A stretch of 64,000 bases of DNA from an uncultured Hyphomonadaceae bacterium (GTDB lineage Bacteria; Pseudomonadota; Alphaproteobacteria; Caulobacterales; Maricaulaceae): positions 1 to 64,000 of the forward strand of contig CAJXPX010000015.1 in assembly GCA_913058335.1 (NCBI GenBank). Direction: 5' to 3'. Below are positions 60,543-64,000 of the stretch, one piece after another (the first letter of the stretch is position 1; every line of letters begins with the position of its first letter). Below the pieces are notes generated by a model. It was not told where the DNA came from. It saw only the letters and a program-made list of their open reading frames with translations, and did not search any database. The translations under genes and the position numbers were made by a program.

Positions 60543-60580
60543 TTCAGGTTCAGTTCAGCTTATCTTCAGCTTGGCTTCAA
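60543..60580 (+). promoter_or_regulatory. TTCAG array before cusB
   Basis: TTCAG at 60543, 60554 and 60565 and TTCAA at 60576, all 11 bp apart, ending 49 bp before the cusB start. An additional TTCAG lies at 60549 out of phase. Likely activator site of the RND operon. Confidence 0.7.
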
Positions 60581-60629
60581 TTCGCAGGTTTAAGCGGATG
60601 CCTATTCGTTTGATATGTAGGACTTAGTC

Positions 60630-61697
60630 ATGAAAATTGGGATATATGCGGCCGCGTTCGCAGGGTTTTTGTGCATGGCCGCGCCCATCGCAGCGGCGCA
60701 GTCAGCCCAAAAAATTGATCTGACAGACCAGCAAATGACCCGGCTGGGTATTGAGTTGGATGCCGCCATCGCCGCCGACAATGCGATTATTGCCGAATTG
60801 CCAGCACGCGCAGTTCCGGCGCGTAGTAAGCTCGCTGTTGTCTCCGCGCCCTATGCCGGCACTGTTTTGGCAGTGCACGCTCTGCCCGGACAAAACGTAA
60901 ATCGGGGAGACACGCTTTTTGAGATTTCAAGTCGGGATTATGTCGAGGATCGCTCCGGCCTGGAACAAGCGCGCGCTGAGTACCAAGTCGCAAAAGCCGC
61001 AAGAGAGCGGCAGGAAAGATTGGTCGAAGAAGGTATCGCTGCGCGCAGTAGCTTGGACGAGGCCGTTGGTCGGGAACGAATCGCGCGGGCAATGGTCACC
61101 GAACATGAGCGGTCTACGCCGTCTTCGGTAAAGGCAGGACGCGCTGGCAGTTACAGCGTCAAAGCCCCTGTAAGCGGAATTGTCTCCGAGGTTAATGTCG
61201 GTGTCGGGGATAATGCCGCTGCTATGTCAGCCCTTCTTATTCTCAACAGCTCTGCTGATCTTTGGGTTAATGTTCAGATTCCCGTTCGGCTGATTGGTGA
61301 CATTTCTCCGGAGGACAAAATTGTGTTTCCAAATGGCGGGGTTGGCGATATTCTCACAATTCAGAAAGTCATTGATCCTCGCTCACGGGCCGGTTCGCTG
61401 ATCGCAACCGTCCCAGCAGATGAACAGCTTATTCAAGGACAATTATTGACGGTTCAGGTGGCCCGTTATGACTCGATCGAGCCTTTGGTTGCCGTGCCGT
61501 CCGCGTCAGTTGTCACAATTGATGGTGTTGATCGTGTTTTCCGTCGCAGCGGCGATGGGTTTAGTCTCGTTGATGTAAATGTCAGCGGCGCAACCAATGG
61601 CACTAAAATTCTGAGAAGCGCGATTCTCCCAGGCGATCAGGTCGCCATCCGGGGTCTTGTCGAACTGAAAGCCATTGCGCTTCAGGGCATGAACTGA
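60630..61697 (+). CDS. RND efflux periplasmic adaptor (CusB-like)
   Basis: 355 residues. Signal peptide to about residue 23. Membrane-fusion-protein domains in order: barrel-sandwich half (VSAPYAGTVLAVHALPGQNVNRGDTLFEI), helical hairpin (about 105-165), second lipoyl half (YSVKAPVSGIVSEVNVGVGD), beta barrel. It links the inner-membrane pump to an outer-membrane channel. It overlaps cusA by one base. No CusC-type channel gene or Met-rich N-terminus seen; the truncated lipoprotein at 55232 cannot supply it. Confidence 0.88.
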   Translation: MKIGIYAAAFAGFLCMAAPIAAAQSAQKIDLTDQQMTRLGIELDAAIAADNAIIAELPARAVPARSKLAVVSAPYAGTVLAVHALPGQNVNRGDTLFEISSRDYVEDRSGLEQARAEYQVAKAARERQERLVEEGIAARSSLDEAVGRERIARAMVTEHERSTPSSVKAGRAGSYSVKAPVSGIVSEVNVGVGDNAAAMSALLILNSSADLWVNVQIPVRLIGDISPEDKIVFPNGGVGDILTIQKVIDPRSRAGSLIATVPADEQLIQGQLLTVQVARYDSIEPLVAVPSASVVTIDGVDRVFRRSGDGFSLVDVNVSGATNGTKILRSAILPGDQVAIRGLVELKAIALQGMN

Positions 61698-64000
61698 TGC
61701 TTCAGAACCTAATAAAGTTTGCGCTGACACAGCGTCTGGTTGTTCTTGCTTTAACACTGGCTCTAATCGTCGCTGGGGCCATTTCTTTCTCGCGTCTTCC
61801 CATTGATGCCTTCCCTGACATTTCCACCACTCAGGTCAAGGTCATTATGAAAGCCCCGGGAATGACGCCTGAAGAGGTTGAACAACGGGTCATCGCGCCG
61901 ATTGAAATGGAATTGCTAGGGATCCCTCGTCAAACAATTCTACGTTCAATGGCAAAATACGCCATTGCCGATATCACCATCGACTTTGATGAGAGCGCCG
62001 ATATTTATTGGGCTCGCCAGCAAGTCACTGAGCGCCTTAACACGGCGATGGATGCGATGCCGCAAGGTGTGAGCGGTGGGCTCGCGCCCATTTCAACACC
62101 CTTGTCTGATGTCTTCATGTTTACGATAGAAGGCGGTGACTTATCCCTTGAAGAACGCCGTACACTTCTGGACTGGACGATCCGGCCCGCACTTCGCACA
62201 TTACCGGGCGTTGCCGACGTCAACTCATTGGGGGGGCGGGTTCGTACATTCGACGTCATCCCTGATATGGTCGCGCTCGCCGATGCGGGGCTAACACCGC
62301 GCGATCTGCGCGATGCGATTGAGGCCAGCAATCGCAATGACGGGTCAGGCCGGATAAATGTCGGTGAGGAAGCTTTGGTCGTGCGGGCCATTGGAGCAAT
62401 TGATACACTCGATAGCCTTGCGGCAATTACCGTGAGTGAAATGGATGGCCAAATTATCCGAATTTCTGATGTTGCCGATGTCAGGATAGGGAGCCTCACG
62501 CGCTACGGCGCGGTGACCAAGGACGGAGAGGGCGAGGCCGTCGAAGGGCTCGTATTGTCCCTACGCGGCGCCGACGCGAATGCCATAATCGAAGATGTGA
62601 AGGCGCGGATAGATGAATTAGGGCCGTCTTTGCCGGACGGTGTTGAACTTATTGCATTCTATGATCGTTCAAAACTGATCGACAAAGCGATTGAGACGGT
62701 CCGCAAAGCACTGCTTGAAGCCATCGTCCTGGTTTTAATATTGCTCCTCGCATTCTTAGGAAATCTGCGCGCGGCTCTGGTCGTCTCCTTGACGCTTCCC
62801 TTGGCCGCTCTGTTCACATTTTTGATGATGAAACTCTTTGGCATGTCCGCCAATTTGATGAGCCTTGGCGGTTTGGCGATAGCCATTGGCCTTATCGTCG
62901 ACTCGGCTGTCGTTATCGTCGAGAACACCGTGGAACAACTGGCTCAGCCGACCAAAAACAAGTCGGTCCCTCGCATTCACAAAGTCTACCGATCCTGTTG
63001 CGAGGTGGCTTTGCCAGTCGCGTCCGGAATTTTGATTATCTGTCTTGTCTTCCTGCCTTTGCTCGCGCTTGAAGGCCTGGAAGGAAAATTGTTCCGGCCC
63101 GTGGCTTTGACTATCATTTTTGCCCTTGCCGGATCATTGGTATTGTCGCTCACCATCATTCCTGTTCTGGCATCCTATGTCTTGCCCGAAACGCATGGCA
63201 AAGACCCTCTGCTTATGCGTTTGATCACCCCGGTTTACGCCCGTGCGCTAAAGGCGTGTCTGGCACTTCCCATTATTGTCTACGCCGCTGCCGCTATTGG
63301 AATTGTCGCAGCTGTGTTGGCCTATGGACAGGTTGGAAAAACCTTCATGCCAACAATGGATGAAGGCTCCGTCATTCTACAGACGGCAAAGCTTCCCTCC
63401 GTAAACCTCGCGCGCAGCACAGAGGGTGATCTGCTGGTGCAGAAAGCTTTGCTCGAAGATATTCCCGAAATTCAGAACGTCATTGCGCGTGTCGGATCTG
63501 ATGAGCTTGGCCTCGATCCCATGGGCCTGAACGAATCGGACGTGTTCGTTGTTCTAAAACCCAAATCAGAATGGCGCGTTCAGGATAAGGATTGGCTCAT
63601 TGATCAGATGCGCGTGACCATGGAAACCCTGCCAGGCATTGACCCGGCCTTTACCCAGCCTATTGAAATGCGCACCTCGGAAATGTTGACGGGTGCGCGC
63701 GGCGACCTTGCGATCAAAATATTCGGCCCTGACCTCAACACATTGTCAGAACTTGCTGGTAACATTCAGGACGTCGTCGCAGAGGTCGAAGGCGCCAGTG
63801 AAGTCTTTACGATGTCCAACGACACAATTGGCTTCATGCAGCTCAAGATAGATAGGTTAGCGGCAGGCGCAGCAGGGCTATCGATTACGGACGCCGAAGA
63901 TGATTTGAGGGCCATGCTTGAAGGTCTGAGCGCAGGTGAAGTTGTTGAACCTGGCAGGCGAACTCCTATCGTCATTCGCGGTGATGATGCGCTGAAGTCG
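61697..64000 (+). CDS. Heavy-metal RND pump (CusA/CzcA-like), 5' part
   Basis: 768 codons visible, open at the window end. HME-RND signatures: RLVVLALTLALIVAGAISFSRLPIDAFPDIS (first helix), GMTPEEVEQRVIAPIE, LRSMAKYAIADITIDFDESADIYWARQQVTERLN, and in helix 4 GLIVDSAVVIVENTVEQL, which carries an acidic residue of the proton relay. It uses proton flow to export metal from the periplasm through CusB and a channel. Whether it takes copper or Zn/Co/Cd cannot be decided because the Met triad region lies partly outside. Confidence 0.93.
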   Translation, partial: MLQNLIKFALTQRLVVLALTLALIVAGAISFSRLPIDAFPDISTTQVKVIMKAPGMTPEEVEQRVIAPIEMELLGIPRQTILRSMAKYAIADITIDFDESADIYWARQQVTERLNTAMDAMPQGVSGGLAPISTPLSDVFMFTIEGGDLSLEERRTLLDWTIRPALRTLPGVADVNSLGGRVRTFDVIPDMVALADAGLTPRDLRDAIEASNRNDGSGRINVGEEALVVRAIGAIDTLDSLAAITVSEMDGQIIRISDVADVRIGSLTRYGAVTKDGEGEAVEGLVLSLRGADANAIIEDVKARIDELGPSLPDGVELIAFYDRSKLIDKAIETVRKALLEAIVLVLILLLAFLGNLRAALVVSLTLPLAALFTFLMMKLFGMSANLMSLGGLAIAIGLIVDSAVVIVENTVEQLAQPTKNKSVPRIHKVYRSCCEVALPVASGILIICLVFLPLLALEGLEGKLFRPVALTIIFALAGSLVLSLTIIPVLASYVLPETHGKDPLLMRLITPVYARALKACLALPIIVYAAAAIGIVAAVLAYGQVGKTFMPTMDEGSVILQTAKLPSVNLARSTEGDLLVQKALLEDIPEIQNVIARVGSDELGLDPMGLNESDVFVVLKPKSEWRVQDKDWLIDQMRVTMETLPGIDPAFTQPIEMRTSEMLTGARGDLAIKIFGPDLNTLSELAGNIQDVVAEVEGASEVFTMSNDTIGFMQLKIDRLAAGAAGLSITDAEDDLRAMLEGLSAGEVVEPGRRTPIVIRGDDALKS

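Noticed and set aside
33380-64000. Second attachment site (repeat of the tRNA-Asp 3' end)
   Set aside because: I scanned for the tRNA 3' segment and did not see another copy; it may lie beyond the window.

Overview
The window looks like a chromosome segment of a moderate-GC, probably aquatic, biofilm-forming alphaproteobacterium. Pointers are a curli locus with the alphaproteobacterial gatekeeper CsgH, an HWE-type histidine kinase, stand-alone receiver proteins and the general protein style. I would guess a Hyphomonadaceae/Maricaulales-like lineage, but nothing here fixes the genus.

Layout. 1-3400: end of an MFS exporter gene, an IS3 relic, a secreted CocE-type hydrolase and a dead RES-domain gene. 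3762-12929: a curli locus with csgF, csgG, three long curlin-repeat fibre proteins, a shorter curlin-repeat protein, an unknown secreted protein and a CsgH-like gatekeeper. The spacers between the three long genes carry a 122-bp perfect direct repeat. 12898-17955: a minus-strand signalling block with two histidine kinases, three stand-alone receivers and small proteins. 18164-20807: an iron-complex/cobalamin-type ABC importer. 21057-22316: a CHASE3-HWE kinase. 22332-30444: a leucine/isovalerate catabolic cluster around a TetR gene, with the gene set of the mycobacterial (R)-HMG-CoA route: isovaleryl-CoA dehydrogenase, methylcrotonyl-CoA carboxylase, MaoC hydratase, CitE-like lyase and ScoAB. 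30441-31805: an aldehyde dehydrogenase.

32716-33379 holds tRNA-Val and tRNA-Asp. A tyrosine recombinase starts about 130 bp after tRNA-Asp and opens an accessory region that runs to the window end. Its cargo is metal (mainly copper) homeostasis: a CsoR repressor, a double-CusF protein, CopA oxidase, CopB, cytochrome b561, a Cys-rich 46-residue peptide, a CPC-type copper ATPase, DUF411, DUF305 and glutaredoxin-MauE proteins, two CDF-type transporters, a MerR regulator, a VIT-family transporter, a two-component system and a CusBA-type RND pump that runs off the end. Three 17-bp CsoR-like operators (37399, 44962, 50438) tie separate transcripts to one sensor. Phased TTCAG repeats with an 11-bp period lie between the two-component system and cusB. 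A 205-bp module beside the integrase recurs, diverged, at 55467-55671, next to a truncated lipoprotein gene, so the region was probably built from more than one element.

All assignments are read by eye. Function is secure where named motifs are quoted and tentative elsewhere.
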